From positions 1-43,114 of the IMG/VR virus record IMGVR_UViG_3300037258_000073: a stretch of 43,114 bases of DNA. One strand, 5' to 3'. Under the pieces are notes generated by a model, which searched no databases, was not told the DNA's origin, and saw only the letters and a list, made by a program, of their open reading frames with translations. The DNA is from a virus. Of the stretch, positions 1 through 6,896 are shown piece after piece. The position numbers were made by a program, and so were the translations under genes. The stretch's first letter is position 1; each line of letters opens with the position of its first letter.

Positions 1-5
1 ACTTA

Positions 6-44
6 GGGCGCCCAGAAGATTATCCCTGGACGCCCTTTTTGTTT
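6..44 (+). terminator. Rightward rho-independent terminator
   Basis: A 10-bp stem (GGGCGCCCAG at 6-15 with CTGGACGCCC at 26-35, one mismatch) is followed by TTTTTGTTT at 36-44. The T tract lies only on the plus strand, so it ends rightward transcription. No plus-strand gene lies to its left in this window. It makes sense as the end of the late operon if position 43,114 joins position 1. Confidence 0.8.
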
Positions 45-580
45 CAGTGCTCTTGGCGCCACTTCTCAATGGCGAGCTGGGCTTGCGCGAGAGCCCGCCA
101 CGCAACTGCCACGTCATGGAGGCAGTCATTGTCGTCATCCCAGTGACCACGATCCTTCATGTGCCGCATGATGCAATCAGCATGGTCGGTCGATTTCTCG
201 CGAGACCAATGCAGCGGCTCGCCGGCATTGTGCTTGTCGTTACCCTGCTTGCTGAGCCGGGCTACCGCCTCCAAGGCGTCCGGGAAATAGTCGAGCAGGC
301 CGGAGGCCATGGGTGCGTTCTTCCGGTCAGCGCTGCGCTTCTGTGCCGCCTGCACCTTTGGGTCCCTCCCGGTGTCGGGCTCTGTAGGTGGCGAAGCCCA
401 GGTTATATCCTCCCAGTATAGCTGGCCATCGGCTTGATAGGCGCGAAATATTTTGCCAGAAGCAACGAGGATGTAACCGACATGATAGAGCTTCGCACAT
501 ACCACGGGCTGGGAGGGAGACAGATCGATCCCATACGTGCGGCCGGAGCCGTCACATACCTCCTTCGGATATTCAGACAT
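44..580 (-). CDS. dATP/dGTP diphosphohydrolase-like protein (DUF5664/MazZ type)
   Basis: This is a 178-residue protein. Residues 88-172 resemble the phage dGTP/dATP diphosphohydrolase N-terminal domain (the family that includes MazZ): a helical all-alpha region with ADCIMRHM at about 134-141, an acidic run (WDDDND, 147-152) and LHDVAVAWRALAQ at 154-166, which would place metal-binding His and Asp residues. Residues 1-70 form a separate beta-rich segment that I do not recognise. Enzymes of this family remove pyrophosphate from purine dNTPs. It is the last gene of the leftward early operon. Its ATG overlaps the TGA of the deoxyribosyltransferase-like gene by one base (TGATG), so the two are probably translated together. 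The family call rests on motif resemblance; the substrate is unknown. Confidence 0.65.
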   Translation of the reverse strand: MSEYPKEVCDGSGRTYGIDLSPSQPVVCAKLYHVGYILVASGKIFRAYQADGQLYWEDITWASPPTEPDTGRDPKVQAAQKRSADRKNAPMASGLLDYFPDALEAVARLSKQGNDKHNAGEPLHWSREKSTDHADCIMRHMKDRGHWDDDNDCLHDVAVAWRALAQAQLAIEKWRQEH

Positions 581-1059
581 CAGATTGTTCCCTGGTTAGA
601 GAGTGAGTTGGGCAGCAGGATGGCCTTGGTGACGGCCAGCGCGGCGTCCAACGTGGGCAGGCGGTAGCCAATGGCTTCGCGCACCATCGGATGCTCGTGC
701 AGGTTTCCTTCTGCCTCCATGGCCACCACAACCGGCTTGCGGTAGGCGTCGGCCCAGCCCAACTCCATGATGGTGCCGATCGACAAGCGGTCCGCACCGA
801 GCAGGTTGACCAGGACCACGTCGCTCGTTTGCACGTCATACCGATCCCGCGTCATGATGCCGCGGTCGGTTGCCAGAGGGTTCGGATACGACCCGTCCAG
901 CACGCCGGCCTCCCGCAGGAAGTGCTTCTGGCGCAGAGGCGAGTAGCCATCAATGTGGCTAAACGACAGAATGCGCTTGGCATACTCCCGCCACTCCTGA
1001 CCGTCACTGTAGGTCAAGCCGGAGATCGGCCCGGCAAGATACACTTTGAACTTGTTCAT
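580..1059 (-). CDS. Nucleoside 2-deoxyribosyltransferase-like protein
   Basis: This 159-residue protein opens with FKVYLAGPISGL, the first strand and nucleotide-binding loop of the nucleoside 2-deoxyribosyltransferase/DUF4406 fold. It continues with a DVVLVNLL strand and GTIMELGWADAYRKPVV, where the Glu is the expected nucleophile. Such enzymes cleave or exchange the base of deoxynucleosides or dNMPs. I chose the ATG at 1059, not an upstream start, because CGGAGACTTAC precedes it and the fold begins there. It sits between a metallophosphoesterase and a dNTP pyrophosphohydrolase-like gene, which suggests nucleotide salvage or pool editing. Confidence 0.78.
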   Translation of the reverse strand: MNKFKVYLAGPISGLTYSDGQEWREYAKRILSFSHIDGYSPLRQKHFLREAGVLDGSYPNPLATDRGIMTRDRYDVQTSDVVLVNLLGADRLSIGTIMELGWADAYRKPVVVAMEAEGNLHEHPMVREAIGYRLPTLDAALAVTKAILLPNSLSNQGTI

Positions 1060-1076
1060 GTAAGTCTCCGTTGGGT

Positions 1077-2324
1077 TCAGCGTTGTTGGAACGTCAGCCA
1101 CTCCGGCTTTACATCGGCGTCCCGGAGCTTGTCGAGGTAGACTTGCCACGCCGCGGTAACTCCGTGGTCCGGATGGACGAACCACAGGGCTTGGCTTGGC
1201 CGGCTGTAAGGCACCCGCAAGCCGAGGCGGGCATACTCGTTGTAGCCGATCACGGAGCCGTTCACGATGACTGGCACCGCATCATTGGGGCCGATGTAGG
1301 TGTGGTAGTGGCCCATCAGCAGCGTATCAAAGTCGCGCCCAATCCTCGCTTCGGAACGTCCAACCTTCATTGTCCCACGGGCAATAGGGCCAATGGCACC
1401 GATGATCCCATCTCCCCCTTTGACACCGAGGTTGTCGCCATGGGTCAACAGGAAGCGGTGATTGTAGACCTTGAAATACGCATCGGTTTCGTTCGGGACA
1501 AGGAAGCGGAACCGGCGGTCCTTGGCGAACCACCGCTCCAGGTGGGTGTAGAGGTTCCACTCGTAGCTCATGTGGATTGCGCCCTTGTAGCGGGGCTTCA
1601 GCGTTCCTCGACCGTGGTTGCCGACGACGCATGGCACGAACACCTTTCCGAATGCGTCGGCCATATGCCCGAGCGCCGTGATCAACTCTTCCTCCACCTC
1701 CAGGAATTGCTCCTGCACGGTGCCCCAGTTGGTCGCCACCAGCTCGTCATGGATGGCGCCCGTGATCATGTCGCCGCCGAGGGCCACCACGATGCCAGGG
1801 TATTTCGGATTGACCATGTGGTCCTTGGCGAGGGATATGGTCTTGTCCACCAGGGTTCGGACCCGCCGCCGCGCCACTTCGGCATTGAACTCATTGGCTC
1901 CTCCTGTCTCCTGTCGGGATACAGTCTCGCCCCAGTGCCAATCCGACCAGATGGTCATCGGGACGCCGGGCGTCCGCAGCGTCTTGCTGTTGGCCGCGCC
2001 TGCCCGCACCATCCAAGCCGGCGGCTCGGGGGCGATCGAGGCCAGCCCATAGAGCTGCTCGCGCACTTGCTCTGCTTCAATCGCCTCGCGCCGGAGCCCC
2101 ACCACTTCGGCCTGAAGCCGGGCGTTGAGGGCGTTGGCCTTATCAAGCGGATCGACCACCTTGCTGGTGGCTTTCAGCCCGCGTGCCTTGGCATCGGCTA
2201 GCCGGTTGCGCAGGGTGCGGACGGAGATACCCAAAGCCCGGGCCGCCACGGCAGGGTCGGTCGGATTGAGTTGCACGGCTCCAAGAGTGTCAATGAGCTG
2301 GGCGTCGGTCAATCGGTTGTGCAT
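1077..2324 (-). CDS. Helix-turn-helix metallophosphoesterase
   Basis: This 415-residue protein has two parts. Residues 1-50 look like a helix-turn-helix (AARALGISVRTLRNRLADAK), followed by a short coiled helix at about 60-92. Residues 122-345 carry the calcineurin-like metallophosphoesterase signature in order: SDWHWG (127-132), GGD (183-185), GNHGR (235-239), THGD (294-297) and GHYHT (338-342). All metal ligands appear present. The family includes phosphatases, phosphodiesterases and nucleases such as SbcD/Mre11; the substrate cannot be told. Its ATG overlaps the stop of the nuclease gene (TGATG) and has a GAGGA site. The DNA-binding front end suggests action on, or regulation at, DNA. Confidence 0.85.
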   Translation of the reverse strand: MHNRLTDAQLIDTLGAVQLNPTDPAVAARALGISVRTLRNRLADAKARGLKATSKVVDPLDKANALNARLQAEVVGLRREAIEAEQVREQLYGLASIAPEPPAWMVRAGAANSKTLRTPGVPMTIWSDWHWGETVSRQETGGANEFNAEVARRRVRTLVDKTISLAKDHMVNPKYPGIVVALGGDMITGAIHDELVATNWGTVQEQFLEVEEELITALGHMADAFGKVFVPCVVGNHGRGTLKPRYKGAIHMSYEWNLYTHLERWFAKDRRFRFLVPNETDAYFKVYNHRFLLTHGDNLGVKGGDGIIGAIGPIARGTMKVGRSEARIGRDFDTLLMGHYHTYIGPNDAVPVIVNGSVIGYNEYARLGLRVPYSRPSQALWFVHPDHGVTAAWQVYLDKLRDADVKPEWLTFQQR

Positions 2325-2674
2325 CAGACTTTCCTCGCAAGAAGTTGTAGGTCCTGAACAAGCGCGATCAGGTCTTTTAGCGGCAGGATTGCCACCCAGT
2401 CTTTTCGGTTCCGCCGATGCGCGACCACGGGTATCTTTCCACTGCCGTCGCTATCCCGTTGCGCCTGCGCGAGCCACTCATAGATAGTGCCCGCGGACCG
2501 CTCTTCCACCCGCTTACATTCCAGGTGGATGCCGGTGAGATCGCATTTCACGTCAGGGCTGTCTGGAGAGCCCGAGCGCTGCTGGCCTCGGACGGCCGGC
2601 ACCCCGAGGTCACGCAGGAACTGGGCCAGCTCACGCTCACCCACTGCCCCCTTATCTCGGCTGTTGATTGGCAT
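2324..2674 (-). CDS. PD-(D/E)XK nuclease, Holliday-junction-resolvase/VRR-NUC-like
   Basis: This is a 116-residue protein. The sequence KGAVGERELAQFLRDLG, followed by SPDVKCD and a strand reading HLECKRVE, gives the D...ExK core of small PD-(D/E)XK nucleases such as Hjc and VRR-NUC. A later helix-strand (YEWLAQAQRD... KIPVVAHRR) is typical of resolvases. It may cut branched DNA during recombination or packaging. The chosen ATG has GGAGGG eight bases upstream; longer starts lack a site. It overlaps the preceding gene by 23 bases. Related nucleases often accompany family A polymerase, DUF2815 and SNF2 genes in phages, as here. Confidence 0.75.
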   Translation of the reverse strand: MPINSRDKGAVGERELAQFLRDLGVPAVRGQQRSGSPDSPDVKCDLTGIHLECKRVEERSAGTIYEWLAQAQRDSDGSGKIPVVAHRRNRKDWVAILPLKDLIALVQDLQLLARKV

Positions 2675-2843
2675 TGTATGCCCTCCACGCCTGAACCATG
2701 CCTTCCGCCAGGGTGTCAATGGCGCGCGTCACCACTAGGTCCTTCATACTGGCGACCGCCATAACATGGTTGGGCACCGACTGCCGGTAGTGCAGGGTGC
2801 GGCCGGAGCCGTCCTCGGGGTCTAAGACCACGCTGATTTTCAT
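2652..2843 (-). CDS. Small conserved-type phage protein, unknown
   Basis: This is a 63-residue soluble protein, MKISVVLDPEDGSGRTLHY and so on, with a beta-rich first half and a C-terminal helix. I do not recognise a family. The ATG has GGAGA nine bases upstream. A TTG start 75 bases earlier is possible but has no ribosome-binding site. It overlaps the nuclease gene by 23 bases. The 96 bases before it (2844-2939) hold no gene I can support and are an odd gap in an otherwise closely packed operon. Confidence 0.6.
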   Translation of the reverse strand: MKISVVLDPEDGSGRTLHYRQSVPNHVMAVASMKDLVVTRAIDTLAEGMVQAWRAYNANQQPR

Positions 2844-2939
2844 GTGCTTTCTCCAGTAAAGCCTGTTCTCGTTGGACACAGTTGTGACCAGGGCTACAAT
2901 CCGCTCGGCGGCATTCAACGCCGCTTGCCAAGGGGCATC

Positions 2940-3155
2940 TCATGTGCGCCTCACAACGCTGAACTTGAACACGTCGGCGTCCAAGGTGATGGTAATGGCT
3001 TCGCGGAACAGATCGACGAAAGCCTGCTTCACGATGGCCGGGCGATCCGGCGCATTGAAGAGTTGCTCGGGGTCCGAGAACTCAACTCGCGCATGGATTG
3101 GCTTGCCGTCAAAACCTGCGATCGTGACTTCGATAAACGGAATTGGGGTTGGCAT
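2940..3155 (-). CDS. Small hypothetical phage protein
   Basis: This is a 71-residue protein starting MPTPIPFIEVTIAGFDGKP, with alternating strands and no membrane segment or recognised motif. The start at 3155 is fixed by AGGAGACTGAC placed directly before ATG, the leader shared by many early genes here. That leader overlaps the end of the upstream gene (stop at 3157). Function unknown. Confidence 0.65.
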   Translation of the reverse strand: MPTPIPFIEVTIAGFDGKPIHARVEFSDPEQLFNAPDRPAIVKQAFVDLFREAITITLDADVFKFSVVRRT

Positions 3156-3156
3156 G

Positions 3157-3444
3157 TCAGTCTCCTGTTTGTCTGTCAAGACGTTCGATTTCTGCAACCA
3201 GTAGGGCCGCAGCCTTGATCAGGTTCCGGCGCGGGCCAGCAGGTTTCCACCATAGCTTATGCCACGGCCAACGCTGGCCGATATTAACAGGCCAAGCATA
3301 GCAAGAGGCAGCGCGCGGAAGTTCACCCTGCACCTGGGTATCATCGTGCCCTAGACCCCAGCCTTCACCGGTAATCTGCCGTGACCGCTCTTGAGCAATC
3401 TCACGGCAGATTAAGTCCGTGATATGCGGCACTTCATATGTCAC
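3157..3444 (-). CDS. Conserved phage protein of the EGW-HDD-WWKP type
   Basis: This 95-residue protein has a pattern I recognise from many phage and prophage proteins of unknown function: ERSRQITGEGW, then HDD, GELPRAASCYA, WPW..WWKP, RRNLIKAAALLVAEIERLDR. It is a compact, probably all-helical domain. The start is GTG at 3444, chosen because AAGGAGACTGACA stands directly upstream. That site lies just past the polymerase stop at 3457. Its role is unknown; similar genes usually sit in early nucleotide or replication clusters. Confidence 0.8.
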   Translation of the reverse strand: MTYEVPHITDLICREIAQERSRQITGEGWGLGHDDTQVQGELPRAASCYAWPVNIGQRWPWHKLWWKPAGPRRNLIKAAALLVAEIERLDRQTGD

Positions 3445-3456
3445 TGTCAGTCTCCT

Positions 3457-5490
3457 TTATTTTCTGTAACGATCTCCGACCCAGGTCTCCGCCTCGATCG
3501 GACAGCGCATGTCTATAGCCCACTGCGGGCGGTCTTCCATCATCTGTTTCAACATAGCATCGTCAGTGCGGTTTGCAAGCACGTCAGCAATAATCTCGTC
3601 GTGCACAGTGAGCACAATTGGATAGTTCTCTGCTCTGCACACCTTCATTGCGTGCACCATGATGTCGCGAGCCAGAGCTTGCACCACGTTCTCGGTCAGC
3701 AATCCACCGTAGGCGTTCACCGTTATCATGTGGCCCTTCTTGTAGGCCTGATAGGTGAACCCCTCACGGATGTCGTCTTGGTCCCAAGGCATGCGCCGCA
3801 ACACTGGCTTCGGGTTCCAATACCAGAGCTTACGGTCGCTCGGTAAGCGGGCCGTGAGCCAGCCGTCCTCCAAGGCGTAGCGGACGCCGAAGGCCTCGTG
3901 GGGCTTCCCGGTCCACACCGTCATGGTGGCGGCAGCCTCCAGCCCATACCACACCTTCGGCACGAGGGGTGCCCAGACTTTGCGGTAGGCATCGACGATC
4001 CCTTGGGCTGCCGACAGGGCGAGCTTCTCTTTCAGGGACAGCTTTCGCGCGCCCATCCCGAACCCGCAGCCAAGAACTCCTGGCTTTCCTGTGTTCTGTC
4101 GTTCGAGCGGGTTGTCCTTCTTAGTGATCACTCGCCCGAGGACCACTCCGGCGAAGTCACAGTAGGGGTCCATTCCTGCGGCGATGAGATCGCACTTGTC
4201 GTATTGTCCAGCAAGCGCGAGAACAATCCTTGCTTCAATTCCAGCGAAATCGCCAACAGCAAGGTTATTGCCAACAGAAGGAATAATGCAATGTCTGAGG
4301 CCAGACACCACGGCTTCCACTGGGCTGCCCAGAACTTCTTTGACATACTCGTGATCTCCTGTCATGATGGCATCAAACACAACCGTCCACTTGACGAGCT
4401 TGCCATCGTCGCCCTTCAAGGTGGGCCGCGGGAAGTTCTGCGGCTGAAACAATCTACCAGCCCATCGGCCGGGGCCGGCAGCATGGTATTGGAGCACACC
4501 TCGCGCCCGGCCATCTGCGCATAGGCAGGCCTGCATGCGGGGCAGTTTCTTGACGGAGGCAGAGCCGACTATCTGCCGTATCTTCAGGGCTTCCGCTACC
4601 TCCTCCGTCAGCGGGGGCGCGTCCCAGAGATCGCTGCCATCGTCGGCCAAGCTATCGTCGTCGTCGAGCCCGTCGATGTCTGAACCGAGCCACTCAGCCA
4701 CCGTCTCCTTCTGGAGGTTTGGTATGTGGCAACCGCGCTCCGCCATCCAGCCCTGGAACTTGGCAGTCTGGGTCGGGGTCAGGCCAGTGCCCTTTTTCCC
4801 GTAGCCCGCAGTCAGCGCAGCGAAGCGCTGAAGCAAAGGTCCGCCGCACCCAGTGACTATGCGTTGGGCATTGGCAATAAAGGCGCGGTCGAGCCGCACG
4901 CCGCGCTGATTGATCTCTTGGTCCATCAGCCATGTTTCTCTCTCCGTTGGTTCGAGCCAGCCAATGCGGCGGTGCAGGCCGAACTCCGATCGGTCGTCCT
5001 GGATGCAGTAGTCTACCACGCGCTGGATGGTGGCCGGCGATCGGTCCAAGTAGCCTGCCTTGTTGGGGTGGCTCAGCCCGATCGTGAACTTGCTGCCAAC
5101 CATGTCCTTTTCGTCCGGCAGCCCCAGGACGTGCAGCGCCTTCTCCAACTGAAGCGGTATGGCCTTGGCTGCGCAGACGGCCTGAGTGTCGTGCCAGCGG
5201 TCATCCGGGATGTCAGGTAGCCCGAACAGGGGCACCATGATCCGGCGCCATATGGCCTTCTCGAACCCGGCGTTGTGGGCCACCCAGATGACGTCGGGGT
5301 CCTCGGCCAGCTCAAGCAGCTCACCCAGGCCATCGCCGGGCACCCACCAGCCGTAAGTTCCATCCGGCCGGCGCCAGCAGAGGCATAGGACCTCGGTGTT
5401 GACGTCCTCGGCGTAGCGCCACGCCCCGCACAGCGGGAGGTCGCACGGGCTGGCCGTCTCGAAGTCTGCGACGATGTAGCGCTTGGCCAC
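3457..5490 (-). CDS. Family A DNA polymerase with 3'-5' exonuclease
   Basis: This 677-residue protein replicates the phage genome. The N-terminal exonuclease domain shows DFE (D9, E11), AHNAGFE (71-77) and YCIQD (161-165), the three DEDD-type Exo motifs. The polymerase domain shows GRWAGR (341-346), motif A GDFAGIEARI (413-422), motif B around K469 (RQNTGKPGVLGCGFGMG) and motif C VHDE (629-632). Catalytic residues look intact, so it should proofread. An acidic low-complexity insert lies at 271-287. The GTG start at 5490 follows the stop of a small membrane gene by one base and has only a weak site of its own, so coupling is likely. It is the branch of family A polymerase found with DUF2815 and DUF2800, not the T7 type. 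Confidence 0.96.
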   Translation of the reverse strand: MAKRYIVADFETASPCDLPLCGAWRYAEDVNTEVLCLCWRRPDGTYGWWVPGDGLGELLELAEDPDVIWVAHNAGFEKAIWRRIMVPLFGLPDIPDDRWHDTQAVCAAKAIPLQLEKALHVLGLPDEKDMVGSKFTIGLSHPNKAGYLDRSPATIQRVVDYCIQDDRSEFGLHRRIGWLEPTERETWLMDQEINQRGVRLDRAFIANAQRIVTGCGGPLLQRFAALTAGYGKKGTGLTPTQTAKFQGWMAERGCHIPNLQKETVAEWLGSDIDGLDDDDSLADDGSDLWDAPPLTEEVAEALKIRQIVGSASVKKLPRMQACLCADGRARGVLQYHAAGPGRWAGRLFQPQNFPRPTLKGDDGKLVKWTVVFDAIMTGDHEYVKEVLGSPVEAVVSGLRHCIIPSVGNNLAVGDFAGIEARIVLALAGQYDKCDLIAAGMDPYCDFAGVVLGRVITKKDNPLERQNTGKPGVLGCGFGMGARKLSLKEKLALSAAQGIVDAYRKVWAPLVPKVWYGLEAAATMTVWTGKPHEAFGVRYALEDGWLTARLPSDRKLWYWNPKPVLRRMPWDQDDIREGFTYQAYKKGHMITVNAYGGLLTENVVQALARDIMVHAMKVCRAENYPIVLTVHDEIIADVLANRTDDAMLKQMMEDRPQWAIDMRCPIEAETWVGDRYRK

Positions 5491-5491
5491 G

Positions 5492-5626
5492 TCAGACCGT
5501 CACAAAGAAGGCAATCGCGACGCACGCCAGCCAATACCCGCCGCGACGCCAATCGCCTTCGCAGAAGGACACCGCTGCCGACCCGAGCGAAAGGGCAGCA
5601 CCGAGCGCAGGGAATAGGTATCTCAT
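5492..5626 (-). CDS. Small membrane protein upstream of polymerase
   Basis: This 44-residue peptide, MRYLFPALGAALSLGSAAV then FCEGDWRRGGYWLACVAIAFFVTV, has two hydrophobic stretches joined by a charged turn, predicting a two-pass inner-membrane hairpin. GGGAGA precedes the ATG. Its TGA ends one base before the polymerase GTG, which suggests that it carries ribosomes to the polymerase start. Its own function is unknown. Confidence 0.6.
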   Translation of the reverse strand: MRYLFPALGAALSLGSAAVSFCEGDWRRGGYWLACVAIAFFVTV

Positions 5627-5644
5627 GATATCTCCCAAAGACTT

Positions 5645-5685
5645 GCCGGCGGGACTAGGGCTGATGCCTTTACCTACCCGCCGGC
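5645..5685 (-). promoter_or_regulatory. Strong hairpin in the leader of the polymerase pair
   Basis: GCCGGCGGG and CCCGCCGGC form a perfect 9-bp stem. The 23-base loop can pair further (TAGG with CCTA, GGC with GCC). On the minus strand it ends 18 bases before the small membrane gene ATG and is followed by AAGTCTTTGGGAGA, with no T run. It could protect the RNA end, attenuate transcription or hide the ribosome site. Confidence 0.55.
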
Positions 5686-5723
5686 ACACTGTTCCAGCTT
5701 ATCAGCCGCCTACGGCAGCCTGC

Positions 5724-6395
5724 TTAGAACGGTATCTCGTCTTTGCCGACCACGCTCTCCGGGGTGGCCCGGCCGGCGTAGCCTTTGAACGTGCTGGCAG
5801 CACTGCGCACTTCGCCAATCATCTTACCGCCGCCGGTCACCATGACTTCGGAGAGACGACAGGAGACACCATCGCGCCCGCCGTCACCGACAGCATCGTA
5901 AGCGATGAAGGCAACCTTGACGAGCGCCTCGGCACCCGAGAAGAACTTCGCCTTGTTGGCACGGCGAGCTAGATCGTCCGGCAAGTCGATACCCTCGTTC
6001 CGCTGCTTGTCCCAGTAGGCTAGCATCGGAGGATACTCCTGGCCCGAGCGTGCTGTCAGCACTTCGAGCCCGCGCAGGTAGTCTTTCAAGCGAGCCTTGG
6101 GTTTCTGCGCCGCCACCTCGGACGCCGCTTTGTCCGCCAGCTCATCGCCCCGTTTGAACGGGAACTTCAGCGTAGAAAAATCTACGCCTTCGCCAAACTT
6201 GGCGCGTGCCAGCCGGGCGCAGAGCTGCTTCATTGGGATGGTATCCGGGTGGCCCAGTCGAAAGCCGAGCTGTGACGAGAACTTCGGGTCACCTTTGTCC
6301 TGGTAAGCCCGCGGTGTGACCAGCGTCGGGCCGATCAGAATGCAGGGCATGGTGAGTTCAAAGTTCTCACCGGTAAATTCGCGTTTTTCGGTCAT
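5724..6395 (-). CDS. DUF2815 single-stranded DNA-binding protein
   Basis: This 223-residue protein matches the DUF2815 phage ssDNA-binding family: an N-terminal LTMPCILIGPTLVTPRAYQ region, then KFGEGVDF, GLEVLTARSGQEYPPML, FFSGAEALVKVAFIAYD and a Gly-rich C-terminal turn. It ends in DEIPF, closely like the DDDIPF tip by which bacterial SSB recruits RecQ, PriA, RecO and other partners. It should coat ssDNA for the neighbouring polymerase and helicase. GAGGA stands upstream of the ATG, which overlaps the preceding small ORF as ATGA. Confidence 0.88.
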   Translation of the reverse strand: MTEKREFTGENFELTMPCILIGPTLVTPRAYQDKGDPKFSSQLGFRLGHPDTIPMKQLCARLARAKFGEGVDFSTLKFPFKRGDELADKAASEVAAQKPKARLKDYLRGLEVLTARSGQEYPPMLAYWDKQRNEGIDLPDDLARRANKAKFFSGAEALVKVAFIAYDAVGDGGRDGVSCRLSEVMVTGGGKMIGEVRSAASTFKGYAGRATPESVVGKDEIPF

Positions 6396-6574
6396 CGGGT
6401 TGTTCCTCGGGTTGTTACAGGTTGAGCGGAAATGGCCTCCCGCGAGACGGATTGCAAGGCCAGAAGTTTAGTCCGGCCCTGAAGTTTCTTGAGGGAGGGC
6501 GGATGCCGCGGATGGTAGCGCGGGTCCAGCTTTATCTGCCGGCGGCGCCTCGCACAGGTTGCTGCTACGGTCAT
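6392..6574 (-). CDS. Possible small basic protein
   Basis: This 60-residue ORF is very basic (CARRRRQ, RYHPRH, SLKKLQGR) with no recognised domain. It has no clear ribosome-binding site. It is, however, linked at both ends by stop-start overlaps: TGATG from the 21-residue peptide before it and ATGA into the DUF2815 gene after it. Those links are the main support. It may serve mainly to carry ribosomes to the ssDNA-binding protein. Confidence 0.4.
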   Translation of the reverse strand: MTVAATCARRRRQIKLDPRYHPRHPPSLKKLQGRTKLLALQSVSREAISAQPVTTRGTTR

Positions 6575-6639
6575 CAGAACAGCAACGCTGCTACGATGGC
6601 GGCCAAGAGACAGATAATGATTGGTTCACAACCTCGCAT
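6574..6639 (-). CDS. 21-residue single-pass membrane peptide
   Basis: This very short ORF reads MRGCEPIIICLLAAIVAALLF: a polar N-terminus and one hydrophobic helix reaching the last residue. GAGGGAGGG lies five bases before the ATG, one of the strongest sites in the operon. The ATG overlaps the stop of the MazG-like gene as TGATG, and its own TGA overlaps the next ATG in the same way. The site and linkage argue that it is translated. Function is unknown. Confidence 0.55.
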   Translation of the reverse strand: MRGCEPIIICLLAAIVAALLF

Positions 6640-6896
6640 CAGACCCTCCCTCGGCCGGCATCCAACATCTCCATGAACTTGACCGCCATGGCCGCAAGTT
6701 GGCCGGCCTCCTTGCGCATGGCATCCAGATCGCGGAGCCCCTGCTTCATCCAGACGTGCGCTTTCAGCTCATCAAACTCCTCGTTGATGATAGCAAAGCC
6801 CTCATGCGCGGAGTGGAAAGGAGGGTAATGCCGGTTGGCGCGCTCCAGTTCGGCGTGCACGTCACCGAACGCGCCGTTCAATTCTACCATAGCCAT
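6639..6896 (-). CDS. MazG-like helical phage protein
   Basis: This 85-residue all-helical protein has HEGFAIINEEFDELKAHVW (with an ExxxE-like acidic helix) and MRKEAGQLAAMAVKFM, a pattern seen in small phage proteins annotated as MazG-like nucleotide pyrophosphohydrolases. It is shorter than full MazG and may lack part of the metal site, so activity is uncertain. I place the start at the ATG at 6896 (TGATG overlap with the DUF2800 stop, AGGAGACTGA upstream); a GTG one codon earlier is possible. Confidence 0.6.
   Translation of the reverse strand: MAMVELNGAFGDVHAELERANRHYPPFHSAHEGFAIINEEFDELKAHVWMKQGLRDLDAMRKEAGQLAAMAVKFMEMLDAGRGRV

Noticed and set aside
1071-2201. 376-codon plus-strand ORF opposite the metallophosphoesterase
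   Set aside because: Antisense to a protein with all metallophosphoesterase motifs; the plus-strand frame has no domain.
2716-2943. 75-codon minus-strand ORF covering the 2844-2939 gap
   Set aside because: It runs through the 63-residue gene in another frame, is Cys/Arg/Pro-rich and has no ribosome site.
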